From contig NZ_SSBJ01000028.1 of NCBI RefSeq assembly GCF_004795055.1, positions 38,568-102,567 on the forward strand: a stretch of 64,000 nt of DNA, read 5' to 3'. This DNA comes from Streptomyces sp. A1136 (GTDB lineage: Bacteria > Actinomycetota > Actinomycetes > Streptomycetales > Streptomycetaceae). The position numbers were made by a program, and so were the translations under genes. The number at the start of each line of letters is the position of its first letter. Position 1 is the stretch's first letter. Under the pieces are notes generated by a model that saw only the letters and a program-made list of their open reading frames with translations, did not search any database and had not been told where the DNA came from. Below are positions 28,984-36,615 of the stretch, one piece after another.

Positions 28984-29703
28984 TCAGCGGTCGAGGGGCA
29001 GCGGTGACGCCTCGCCCGCCTCGCCGATCAAGTCCCAGAAGTGGTCCACGAGTCGGCGCAGGTAGGCGGAGCGCTCGGCGGCGATCTCCTTGAGCCGGGT
29101 GTCGTCGTTGCGGGCCACGAGGTGCCCCATGTAGCGCTCGGCGAAGTCCGAGAACTCGGCGTTCATCGTGCGCAGCGCGTCGCCCACGCTCGTCGCGTCG
29201 ACCACGACGATCTCCGCCACCGGTCCCACGTACGCCTTCCACCGTCCCTCGACGGCCGTGCGCAGGAGCCCGGCCAGTTCGTCGACCCGGCCCATGATGC
29301 CGGTGAGGGCGCGCAGCGACAGGCCCAGCGCTTCCACCAGCGCTCGGGTCTGCCAGGTGTCCCCCTGCCACGGCCCGCCGGCTTCCGCCGCACGGTACGC
29401 CTCCGGGTCCATGCCTATGCGGTACGCCAGCCGCTCCACGGTGAGTTGGCGGGCGAGGCGGAACTCGGCGAGGGTGCGCGGCGCGACCCCCATCAAGGCC
29501 GTGGTGTCGCACCACAGCGCGTTGGCGAGCGCGAAGAGCTGCTGGTCGGTCGGCGCGTAGGAGCCCAGCTCCCAGGCGGCGACCAGTTCGGGGTGGACGG
29601 GGGTGCCGCAAGCCGCCATGGACTGGGCCACCTGGGCGGTCGTCAGGCCCACGCGTTCGCGTGCGGAGCGGGCCTCGGCTGGGGAGAACGGAGTGCTGTA
29701 CAC
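28984..29703 (-). CDS. XRE-family HTH regulator with C-terminal sensor-like domain
   Basis: About 239 residues. The N-terminal half shows HTH-like segments (ARERVGLTTAQVAQSMAACG, PVHPELVAAWELG, then APRTLAEFRLARQLTVERLAYRIGM), as in a family of large XRE-type proteins of Streptomyces. The C-terminal half (about 135-239) is a helical domain without a known name. I placed the start at GTG 29703 behind GAGG; the frame is open to ATG 29772, which has no Shine-Dalgarno. The target is unknown. It does not share an obvious operon. Confidence 0.7.
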   Translation of the reverse strand: MYSTPFSPAEARSARERVGLTTAQVAQSMAACGTPVHPELVAAWELGSYAPTDQQLFALANALWCDTTALMGVAPRTLAEFRLARQLTVERLAYRIGMDPEAYRAAEAGGPWQGDTWQTRALVEALGLSLRALTGIMGRVDELAGLLRTAVEGRWKAYVGPVAEIVVVDATSVGDALRTMNAEFSDFAERYMGHLVARNDDTRLKEIAAERSAYLRRLVDHFWDLIGEAGEASPLPLDR

Positions 29704-30086
29704 GTACAAGACACCTCGCAACGCCCTCGGCGCGCGGAGCGTTCGAGGGGAGACGGATCGGTGGATGAACATCCAGGAGCGGGCACACTAACAGACGTTC
29801 CTACGGTGCGATCGTCCATACCCCTTGGATATGAAGGTGCGGGGCGGCTTCCGGAAATGATCAGGAGAGACGCCCCGGGCGAGGCCCGCAGGGCACCACA
29901 TCGTCCGGCCCCAGGCACCTGTCCACCGCGGCGCGGCCCCGCACGCGGTTCCGCCACGGTGGCAGGTCCGCCGTCCGCCCGGCCGGCGCATGATCGGTCT
30001 CCACGACCGGAGGGAGTCCCACGCATGTCAGCCGACGACCGTCCGTGGGACCTCGCGCGGGCCGGATGCCGCCGCGCGCGGCCGGC
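29704..30086. other. Intergenic stretch with a possible truncated gene start
   Basis: This stretch holds the regulator's promoter and no complete gene. At 30025 an ATG with a good GGAGGGA upstream begins MSADDRPWDLARAGCRR on the plus strand, but the reading frame soon runs antisense through the next gene and turns into Arg/Pro-rich sequence. It looks like the front end of a gene whose remainder was lost. No inverted repeats or transposase accompany it. Confidence 0.4.
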
Positions 30087-30350
30087 TCAGCCGCCGATGG
30101 TCTCGCGCACCCCGCCCAGTGCCTCGTCGAGGGTCGGTGCGATCAGCTCGTGGCCGGTGAACCCGTCGTCCGTACCCGGGTCGACCGTCCACCCCCACCC
30201 GGAGGAGTCGTCGCCGTCGATGGTGGCGGTGTGCGCGCCGCTCGTCACCGTGATGGCCAGGTTCCCCGCCGGGAAGGTGGTCACATCGGCGTGCGCCTCC
30301 TCGCCCAGGATGCGGCGGACGGCGTCACGGGCGGTCTCTGCGGTGGTCAT
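30087..30350 (-). CDS. Small conserved-looking protein of unknown function
   Basis: An 87-residue acidic protein with alternating beta strands (GNLAITVTSGAHTATIDGDD) and a helical C-terminus (LDEALGGVRETIGG). It has no signal peptide, metal motif or membrane segment. I do not recognise a family. The ATG at 30350 has an excellent GAGGAGGG upstream, and codon use is typical of the window, so it is probably real. It stands alone between the XRE regulator and the vWA operon. Confidence 0.65.
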   Translation of the reverse strand: MTTAETARDAVRRILGEEAHADVTTFPAGNLAITVTSGAHTATIDGDDSSGWGWTVDPGTDDGFTGHELIAPTLDEALGGVRETIGG

Positions 30351-30465
30351 GAGCGGGCCCTCCTCGCAGGCGGCGGCTACCGGTACACCTCCAGTACACC
30401 GCGCGCGGGGCGGCGCCGCGTGCGCGGAGGCGAGGGCGGCGGGCGAAGGAGGCCGGGAGAGGGAG

Positions 30466-30504
30466 GAAGGGGCCGTCGCGGCGCCGCGCCGCGGCGGCCC
30501 CTTC
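30466..30504 (-). terminator. Hairpin terminator of the vWA operon
   Basis: An 18-bp stem (30466-30483 with 30487-30504, one G-U pair, 3-base loop) lies immediately past the TGA at 30508 of the leftward gene. The stem starts GAAGGGGCCG and is very stable. It would end transcription of the vWA-partner operon. Confidence 0.8.
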
Positions 30505-30507
30505 GCC

Positions 30508-31311
30508 TCAGGCGCGGGGCGCGGGGCGGCCCGATCCGCGGGTGAGTCGGTATCCGGCGATCCCCGCGAGGCCGCCGAGGAGTCCGCCGACCGCGGTCCA
30601 GATCCAGCGATCGGACCACCGACCGCCGGCCCAGCCGTCCTCCGGTTCCGTGCCGGCGGCGGCCGCGGGCCCGCTCTCGCGGGCCGCGGTGATGCCCGGG
30701 ACCAGCGGGGCGGCCACGGCGCCGTCCACCGCGTAGGCGCCGCCCAGGTCCCGCGCTTCCGCGCGGACCTGCGCCCGTACGGGCTGGCCGAGGTCCTCCT
30801 GCGGCAGGTCCACGACCGTCAGGCGCAGGTAGTAGGTGCCCGGAAGCGGGTCGTCGGACCACGTGTCGGCGCCGGTACGGACCGGGCGGAGCGTGCAGGA
30901 AAGCTCCAGGGTGGCGCTCTCCTTGGGGGCCGGCGCCGCCTGCACCCCGTACATGCACGGCTGGCGGCGGCGCAGCCCGTCGTAGACGTCGATCCGCCAG
31001 GTCGAGGCGGCGTGCCGGGAGGCGGACGGCGGAAGCTCCACCTTGGCCCGCACCGTGCTCCGCTGACCCGCGTCGAGCGGGAACGACCAGTAGAGGTAGT
31101 CACCCGTGGAGGCGTCGGCGGTCGCGTCCTGGCCGAGCTTGACCGGCGTGGCGGTACGGAACGCGGTGCCGGCCTCGGTCGGTCCGGCCGCGGAACCGGC
31201 CGCGGAGCCGCTCGGTTTCGGCGAGGGAGCGTCGGCCAGGGCGGCGCCCGCCGGGCCGAGCAGGCCGGCGCCGGTCAACAGGGCTGCGGTCAGTACGCGT
31301 ACGGTACGCAT
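30508..31311 (-). CDS. Secreted, C-terminally anchored partner of vWA protein
   Basis: The 267-residue protein has a Sec signal peptide (MRTVRVLTAALLTG, cleavage near ALADA), a Ser/Pro-rich stretch, a beta-rich extracellular domain (about 50-210; YLYWSFPLDAGQRSTVRAKVELP) and a C-terminal membrane helix (about 240-258) followed by basic residues. The domain resembles the C-terminal beta domain of the preceding vWA protein. The ATG at 31311 overlaps the vWA stop as TGATG, so both are translated together and likely form a surface complex. The function is unknown. Confidence 0.8.
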   Translation of the reverse strand: MRTVRVLTAALLTGAGLLGPAGAALADAPSPKPSGSAAGSAAGPTEAGTAFRTATPVKLGQDATADASTGDYLYWSFPLDAGQRSTVRAKVELPPSASRHAASTWRIDVYDGLRRRQPCMYGVQAAPAPKESATLELSCTLRPVRTGADTWSDDPLPGTYYLRLTVVDLPQEDLGQPVRAQVRAEARDLGGAYAVDGAVAAPLVPGITAARESGPAAAAGTEPEDGWAGGRWSDRWIWTAVGGLLGGLAGIAGYRLTRGSGRPAPRA

Positions 31312-32585
31312 CAGTTGGTCCTCCAGACCGAGATACGCCAGCGGGAGATCCAGCCCCAGACCAGACCGGCGACGAGGCCGGTGAGGACCAGCACGCCGAG
31401 TAGCCACCAGCCCCGGCCGAGCCCGAAGGCCGCCGCGTCGGACGCCCGGTCGGGGCCGTCCACCAGGTCGATGGTCAACTCCAGTGGCATGCCCGGCGTC
31501 GTCTTGACCGACGCGGGCGCCGAGAAGGAATTGCTGATCTGCAGGCAGACGGTCTCGGGGGCCGTCCCGGTGTTCCCGTCGGCGTCGTCCAGGACGGGCT
31601 TCGGATAGCGCAGGCCGGTGGAGATCAGGTCGGTGCGTCCGTCACCGGCCTCGGAGCCGCGGACGATCTCCCGGCCGTGCACGGTCGAGGCGCGCACCAT
31701 CACGCCGTAGTCGTTGTTGACGGCGCGGTCCGCGGCCAGGCTCACCGAAGCACGCAGTTCCTGCCCGGGCTTGACGTCGACCTTGTACCAGCGGTGCTCG
31801 CCGAAGGTCTCACGGTCGCTGTAGAGCCCCGCGCCCAGCTTCGGCGCGTCGCGGCACTCCTTGGCACCCTGTGCGGCGACCGGGGTGACGACGGGAGCCG
31901 CCGCGCGGTCGACGAGTTGCCGTACGCGGCCGGAGAGTTCCTGCTTGTGCTGTACGGAGGTGTAGGTGCCGCCGGTCGCCTCGGCGATGCAGACGAGCTG
32001 GTCCCGCGTCTTGGCGTCCGGGACGAGTCCGAGCGTGTCGATGGTGAGGTGGATACCCTGGGCGGCGATGTCCCGGGCCACCTCGCACGGGTCGAGCGGG
32101 GCGCAGGTGTCCTCGCCGTCCGTGATGAGCACGATCCGCCGGGTGGCGTCACCGCCCTTGAGGTCGTCGGCGGCACCCAGCAGGGCCGGCCCGATCGGTG
32201 TCCAGCCGGTGGGGGCGAGGGTGGCCACCGCCGTCTTGGCCTCCGTCCGGTTGAGCGGTCCGACGGGGTAGAGCGCCTTGGTGTCCTTGCAGCCGACGTT
32301 CCGGTCGTCACCCGGGTAGGTGGCGCCCAGGGTCCTTATCCCGAGCCGCACTTCGTCGGGTACGGCGTCGAGCACCTCGTTGAACGCCTGCTTCGCGGCG
32401 GACATCCGGGACTGGCCGTCGATGTCGGTGGCCCGCATGGAACCGCTGACGTCCAGGACCAGTTCGACCTTGGGGGGTTCCTTGGATACGGGTTCACCGG
32501 CGGAGGCGGTCGCCGGGAGGAGCCCGACGGCCAGCGTGGCCAGCAGGCCACAGGCCCCGGCCGCCACCCATTTTCTTGTGATCAT
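31311..32585 (-). CDS. Secreted von Willebrand factor A-domain protein, membrane-anchored
   Basis: The 424-residue protein has a signal peptide (MITRKWVAAGACG, cleavage near ATASAG), a vWA domain (about 38-215) with an intact metal-ion site (DVSGSM, then GWTPIGPAL and LITDGEDTC), a second beta-rich domain (about 235-375) and a C-terminal membrane helix (about 390-412). vWA domains bind proteins through a divalent cation. I start it at ATG 32585, at the basic n-region. It is coupled to the partner at 30508 by a one-base overlap. Confidence 0.85.
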   Translation of the reverse strand: MITRKWVAAGACGLLATLAVGLLPATASAGEPVSKEPPKVELVLDVSGSMRATDIDGQSRMSAAKQAFNEVLDAVPDEVRLGIRTLGATYPGDDRNVGCKDTKALYPVGPLNRTEAKTAVATLAPTGWTPIGPALLGAADDLKGGDATRRIVLITDGEDTCAPLDPCEVARDIAAQGIHLTIDTLGLVPDAKTRDQLVCIAEATGGTYTSVQHKQELSGRVRQLVDRAAAPVVTPVAAQGAKECRDAPKLGAGLYSDRETFGEHRWYKVDVKPGQELRASVSLAADRAVNNDYGVMVRASTVHGREIVRGSEAGDGRTDLISTGLRYPKPVLDDADGNTGTAPETVCLQISNSFSAPASVKTTPGMPLELTIDLVDGPDRASDAAAFGLGRGWWLLGVLVLTGLVAGLVWGWISRWRISVWRTN

Positions 32586-32726
32586 CGCCGGATCGTATTG
32601 AGGATGGTCCGCCAAACCAAAACGCGCGCGGCCCTCTTGGCCGCGTACGACCGGCCGTCGGACGGGGCCCGGACGGATGCGGTGGGGTGCGGTGCGGTGC
32701 GCAGGGAGCGCGGGCGGCGCGCCCTC

Positions 32727-33146
32727 TCACCCGGGCGGTTCCCCGCCGTGCGCGGCACAGGCGCCCTCGGGGAACACCTCGGGGAGGACGGCGTCGAACA
32801 GGGCGACCACCTCGGACGCGCCGAGGCCCTCCTCGCGCGCCTCCCGCATCCACGCGGCGAGCCCGCCGCGCAGGGCGGGGTCCGCCTTCGTCTCCGGCGG
32901 TCGCGGGACGTGGATGACGAACGTCCCGGCCCCCTGACGGACTTCGACGAGGCCGGCGCGTTCCAGTTCGCGGTAGGCCTTGAGCGTGGTGTTGGGGTTG
33001 ACCTTGGTGGCCGCGGCGACCTGCGCGGCCGTGGGCAGCCTGTCGCCCTCGACCAAGGCGCCCATGCGCAGCGCCCGTTCCACCTGTCGGACGATCTGCA
33101 GGTAGGCGGGCAGTCCGCCGCGCCGTTCGATGTGGAATACGACCAT
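32727..33146 (-). CDS. GntR-family (YtrA-type) transcriptional regulator
   Basis: This 139-residue protein has the GntR winged helix (about 10-75; PAYLQIVRQVERALRMG, LPTAAQVAAATKVNPNTTLKAYREL, GTFV) and only a short effector tail, the YtrA subfamily layout. Such regulators are usually encoded with an ABC transporter they repress. Here the ABC ATPase and permease lie directly upstream on the same strand (38-base gap), and a palindrome covers the shared promoter at 35131-35164. ATG 33146 has AAGGAGG. The inducer is unknown. Confidence 0.9.
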   Translation of the reverse strand: MVVFHIERRGGLPAYLQIVRQVERALRMGALVEGDRLPTAAQVAAATKVNPNTTLKAYRELERAGLVEVRQGAGTFVIHVPRPPETKADPALRGGLAAWMREAREEGLGASEVVALFDAVLPEVFPEGACAAHGGEPPG

Positions 33147-33184
33147 GTGCCCGCCTCCTTCGTGCCGTGTGGTGGCCTGTCACT

Positions 33185-34174
33185 CTATGACGTGAGCGGG
33201 GCCCGGCGGAGCCGGGTGAGGAACAGGGTGACGAGGACGGCGCTCGCCGCCAGCAACACCCCGGCGGCGGTCCACTGCATACCGAGCCGCTGGTCGTCGC
33301 CGAAGTAGTCCCAGACCGAGTTGACGATGCCGAGCCGTGCCCGGCAGGCCTCGGGGGACGCGTCGGAGACGCAGGTGCCGTATCCGTAGAGCTTCCCGGA
33401 CCCGGTGCCCACCCACTGGTCGACCTGTACGACGTGGTCGAGTACGGCCGGCTGGTCGGCGCCGAGCGGGAAGGAGATCCGGCGCGGCGTGGCCAACCTG
33501 TTCTTGAACACGTCGGCCACGGTCAGGGCGACCCAGGAGGTGACGAAGGTCAGCACCATCGCGCTCACCACGCGCCGGGTCAGCGCCCCGATGGCGAGGC
33601 CCAGCGAGGTGGTGAAGAGGGCGGTCGTCACGAGTACCGGTGCGCCGGCCTCGAAGACGGGGTCGTGCAACCAGTCGGTGCCGGCGAACGGCCCGACGGA
33701 GTCCCGCCACCAGCCGAAGAGCAGGCTCAGGGGCACTGTCGTGACGGTGACGACGGTCAGCGCGAAGCCGAGCTTCGCCCTGAGCCAACGGTCCCGCGAC
33801 ACGGACTGGGTGGTGACCAGGCGCGCGGTGCCGTGCTCCAGGTCGGAGGCGATGAGCGAGGCGCCCAGGACCACCCCCAGCACCGTGGGCAGGAAGGCCA
33901 GGGTGTTCGCGTAGGAGTTGAAGCGGTTGGTGACCCGGTTGGCCACTTCGCCGTCCAGGGTGTCGGCGGGTTTCCCGGGCCAGCCGGCCGCGTGCAGCGT
34001 GTCGAGCATCGCCCCGCGCTGGTACACGATCCAGGCGGCGCCGAGGACGGCCACGGCCAGACAGGTGAGCAGGGCGATCCGATGCACGCGCACCATCAGC
34101 CAGAGCAGTCCGCGCGGGCCCCGGCGCCGGGGGTCGGTGTACGGGTCGGCCTCGGAGGGGGTGAGCGTGGTCAT
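33185..34174 (-). CDS. ABC transporter permease
   Basis: The 329-residue permease has about six membrane helices (first at 36-54, last at 300-320) and the pattern of ABC-2-type exporters, with SLIASDLEHGTARLVTTQSVSRDRW and a long extracytoplasmic loop (about 250-295) with two Cys. It starts at ATG 34174, four bases inside the ATPase stop (ATGA). With that ATPase it would form an exporter, possibly for an antimicrobial or envelope stress compound, as for other YtrA-type operons; the cargo is unknown. Confidence 0.85.
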   Translation of the reverse strand: MTTLTPSEADPYTDPRRRGPRGLLWLMVRVHRIALLTCLAVAVLGAAWIVYQRGAMLDTLHAAGWPGKPADTLDGEVANRVTNRFNSYANTLAFLPTVLGVVLGASLIASDLEHGTARLVTTQSVSRDRWLRAKLGFALTVVTVTTVPLSLLFGWWRDSVGPFAGTDWLHDPVFEAGAPVLVTTALFTTSLGLAIGALTRRVVSAMVLTFVTSWVALTVADVFKNRLATPRRISFPLGADQPAVLDHVVQVDQWVGTGSGKLYGYGTCVSDASPEACRARLGIVNSVWDYFGDDQRLGMQWTAAGVLLAASAVLVTLFLTRLRRAPLTS

Positions 34175-35142
34175 GCCGCGTGCTCCTCTCGGTGTGCGGG
34201 CGACGCGGTCGGGGCGATCAGCGCGGGGGCCTCGGGCGAACGGAGGTAGGCCAGGAGCACGTCCTCCATACCGGGCTCGGTGAGCTGCCATGGCCCGCTC
34301 AGCGGTCCTTGGCGCAGCACGAGGGCGGTGAACTGGCGGCCGGCCGTGCGCGTCTCGACGACGGTGTGGGCGGCCAGGGCGTCCGGCAGCGCTCCGTCGG
34401 GGGTGGTCACCCCGGTGACCAGGGTGTGCATGGGGACGAGTTCCTCGGTCTCACCGGCCATGCGGACGCGTCCGCCGTCGAGGACGAGCAGGAAGTCGCA
34501 CATCTGCTCCAGCTCACCGAGGAGGTGGGAGGACATCAACACGGTGGTGCCGTGTTCGGCGGCCTCGGACATCAGCAGTGCGCCCATCTCGTCCCGGGCG
34601 ACCGGGTCGAGGTCGGCCATGGGTTCGTCCAGCAGCAGCAGTTCGGGGCGCTTGCCGAAGGCGAGCGCGAAGGCGACCCGCGTGCGCTGGCCTCCGGACA
34701 GCTCGGCGACGCGGGTGTCCGGCCGCAGCCGCCCGGCCCGCACGATCCGTTCGGCGACCCCCCGGTCCCACCCGGGGTTGAGCTCCTCGCCCATGCGCAG
34801 CGTCTGCGCCACCGTGAACCTCTTGAACAACGGCTTGTCCTGGGCGAGATAGGCCCAACGCCGCATCGCGGCGGGCTCGCCGGCCGGGCCGCCGAAGATC
34901 CTCAGTTCACCGGCCGACGGTTCGGTGAGCCGGGTCGCCAGGTTCAGCAGCGTGCTCTTCCCCGCGCCGTTGGGGCCCACCAGGGCACAGACGCGGCCGG
35001 CGGGAATCCGGAAGGAGCAGTCGCGCAGCGCCCACCCCCGGCGGTACTTCTTCCCCAACCCACGCGCTTCGAGCGCCCACCGGGTGTCGGCGGGACCGGG
35101 AACGGTCGCTTCCCCCACGCCTCCCCCTCTCCATGATTCCAT
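34171..35142 (-). CDS. ABC transporter ATP-binding protein
   Basis: The 323-residue ATPase has Walker A GPNGAGKST (about 55-63), a Q-loop, the signature LSGGQRTR, Walker B LLLLDEPMADLD and an H-loop (SSHLLGELE). The C-terminal 90 residues form an extra domain, as in drug-export ATPases. The ATG at 35142 lies inside the operator palindrome and only a few bases from the expected transcription start, so a leaderless or near-leaderless start is likely. A downstream GTG at 35118 is an alternative. It is the first gene of the GntR-regulated operon. Confidence 0.88.
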   Translation of the reverse strand: MESWRGGGVGEATVPGPADTRWALEARGLGKKYRRGWALRDCSFRIPAGRVCALVGPNGAGKSTLLNLATRLTEPSAGELRIFGGPAGEPAAMRRWAYLAQDKPLFKRFTVAQTLRMGEELNPGWDRGVAERIVRAGRLRPDTRVAELSGGQRTRVAFALAFGKRPELLLLDEPMADLDPVARDEMGALLMSEAAEHGTTVLMSSHLLGELEQMCDFLLVLDGGRVRMAGETEELVPMHTLVTGVTTPDGALPDALAAHTVVETRTAGRQFTALVLRQGPLSGPWQLTEPGMEDVLLAYLRSPEAPALIAPTASPAHREEHAA

Positions 35143-35186
35143 TAACTAATTAGTGGAATCATGGAGTGCGGACCCGGTCCTGTCAA
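35131..35186 (-). promoter_or_regulatory. GntR operator and promoter of the ABC operon
   Basis: CCATGATTCCA (35131-35141) and TGGAATCATGG (35154-35164) are perfect 11-bp inverted arms around a centre with the palindrome ACTAATTAGT (35145-35154). On the minus strand a consensus -35 TTGACA (35186 to 35181) lies 17 bases before a -10-like CATGAT (35163 to 35158), so the palindrome overlaps the -10, the start site and the ATG. This arrangement suits repression by the operon's own GntR protein; the binding is inferred. Confidence 0.7.
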
Positions 35187-35205
35187 CCGGCCCCGGGCAT
35201 GCGCG

Positions 35206-35244
35206 GGGCCCGTCACCCGCCGCGGGACGGCGGGTGACGGGCCC
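35206..35244 (-). terminator. Hairpin terminator of the chaplin gene
   Basis: Perfect 15-bp arms (35206-35220 and 35230-35244, 9-base loop) lie 22 bases past the chaplin stop. This stable stem would end the leftward chaplin transcript before it reaches the GntR operator. Confidence 0.8.
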
Positions 35245-35266
35245 TGGGGCACGGCGGAACAACGGG

Positions 35267-35506
35267 TCAGTCGTTGACGCAGACGTTGCCGGCCGCCGGG
35301 TTCAGCGCTCCGATGACGCTGATCGAGTTGCCGCAGAGGTTGATCGGGATGTGGATCGGAATCTGAACCACGTTGCCGGAGAGCACGCCCGGCGAACCGA
35401 CGGCCACACCCTCCGCCTCGGCGTCGGCCGACGCAACCGAGGCTCCGCCGACGACCAGCGCACCGGCGGCCAGGGCCATGGCGACACTCTTCAGAACACG
35501 CGACAC
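35267..35506 (-). CDS. Short chaplin (secreted amyloid surfactant protein)
   Basis: The 79-residue protein is a short chaplin: a signal peptide (1-27, cleavage near ASADA) and one chaplin domain of about 50 residues containing SGNVVQIPIHIPINLCGNS and GNVCVN, with two cysteines (58 and 76) that can form the disulfide. Short chaplins self-assemble into amyloid fibrils that coat aerial hyphae and spores of Streptomyces. The GTG at 35506 follows AAGGAG. It lies apart from other chaplin or rodlin genes. The family assignment is firm; I do not assign a chp letter. Confidence 0.92.
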   Translation of the reverse strand: MSRVLKSVAMALAAGALVVGGASVASADAEAEGVAVGSPGVLSGNVVQIPIHIPINLCGNSISVIGALNPAAGNVCVND

Positions 35507-35774
35507 GAGGTGTCTCCTTCAGACGCATCCAGCGACCCGCGACAAGCGCGCCGCACGGGCCGGTTCAGGTCCGCACTCCTTCATTCGTCCGCTACCGGGT
35601 CCCGGCTTTACCCCTGGGGCCGCTTTCCCGCGAAGGGATGAGCCCGACCGGCGCAGCCTCGGACACGCGTCCGGATCTCTCGCCACGGATGGCGGTGCGC
35701 GCCACAGCGCTCCGGACGGGTGTGTGGGCGGACGCCATGGGCGCCGCGCGGCGCCGCGCCTACTGTGTGCGGTC

Positions 35775-36548
35775 ATGACGAGCACACTTCCCACCCCCTC
35801 CCCCACCGACCTGCGCGGGCGGGTGGCCCTCGTGACCGGCGGCGGCAGCGGCATCGGGCGCGCCTGCGCCGTCGCCCTCGCCGCGGCCGGCGCGACCGTA
35901 CACGTGGTGGACATCGCCGAGGAGGCCGCGAAGAGCGTCGCGGCGGCGATCGGCGGCCGGGCGCACGGCGTGGACCTGGCGCGGCCGGCGGCCATCGGCT
36001 CGCTGCCCTCGGAGGTCGACGTGCTGGTCAACAGCGCGGGGCTCCAGTACGTCGCGCCGATCACCGAGTTCGCCCCGGAGCGGTTCGCCCTCATCCAGCA
36101 GGTGATGGTCACCGCGCCGTTCCTGCTGCTGCGCCACGTGCTGCCGCACATGTACGCGGGCGGCTGGGGCCGGGTGGTCAACATCTCCAGCGTGCACGGC
36201 CTGCGCGCCAGCCCCTACAAAGCGGCGTACGTGGCCGCGAAGCACGCCCTGGAGGGGCTGAGCAAGGTCGCCGCCCTGGAGGGCGCCCCGTACGGCGTCA
36301 CCAGCAACTGCGTGAGCCCGGGGTACGTCCGCACCCCCCTGGTGGAGGGCCAGATCCGGGACCAGGCGCTGGCCCACGGGGTCAGCCCCGACGACGTGCT
36401 GGGCGAGGTGCTGCTCGCGCGGTCCCCGGTGGCCCGGCTCATCGAGCCGGAAGAGGTGGCCTCGGCGGCCCTGATGCTGTGCGGCCCGCACTCGGGCTCC
36501 ATCACCGGCACCTCCCTGGTCATCGACGGCGGGTGGACGGCGCGTTGA
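35775..36548 (+). CDS. 3-hydroxybutyrate dehydrogenase-like SDR
   Basis: This 257-residue short-chain dehydrogenase has the cofactor loop TGGGSGIGRACA, NSAG and catalytic SSVHG with YVAAK (Tyr-x3-Lys). VNSAGLQYVAPITEF and the VSPGYVRTPLVEGQI segment match 3-hydroxybutyrate dehydrogenase (bdhA), which converts D-3-hydroxybutyrate to acetoacetate with NAD. The ATG at 35775 has no Shine-Dalgarno; TACTGT at 35761-35766 is a -10 candidate that would give a leaderless message. It converges on hypE and shares a terminator with it. Confidence 0.85.
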   Translation: MTSTLPTPSPTDLRGRVALVTGGGSGIGRACAVALAAAGATVHVVDIAEEAAKSVAAAIGGRAHGVDLARPAAIGSLPSEVDVLVNSAGLQYVAPITEFAPERFALIQQVMVTAPFLLLRHVLPHMYAGGWGRVVNISSVHGLRASPYKAAYVAAKHALEGLSKVAALEGAPYGVTSNCVSPGYVRTPLVEGQIRDQALAHGVSPDDVLGEVLLARSPVARLIEPEEVASAALMLCGPHSGSITGTSLVIDGGWTAR

Positions 36549-36567
36549 CGGGCCGTGCCGGGACGCG

Positions 36568-36602
36568 GACGAGCGGCCACCGTCCCGCGGCGGCCGCTCG
36601 TC
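36568..36602. terminator. Shared terminator between convergent genes
   Basis: An 11-bp inverted repeat (36568-36578 and 36592-36602; GACGAGCGGCC and its complement, 13-base loop) lies between the stops of the dehydrogenase and hypE. It can serve both strands. Confidence 0.65.
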
Positions 36603-36615
36603 GGATCGGTCCGAC

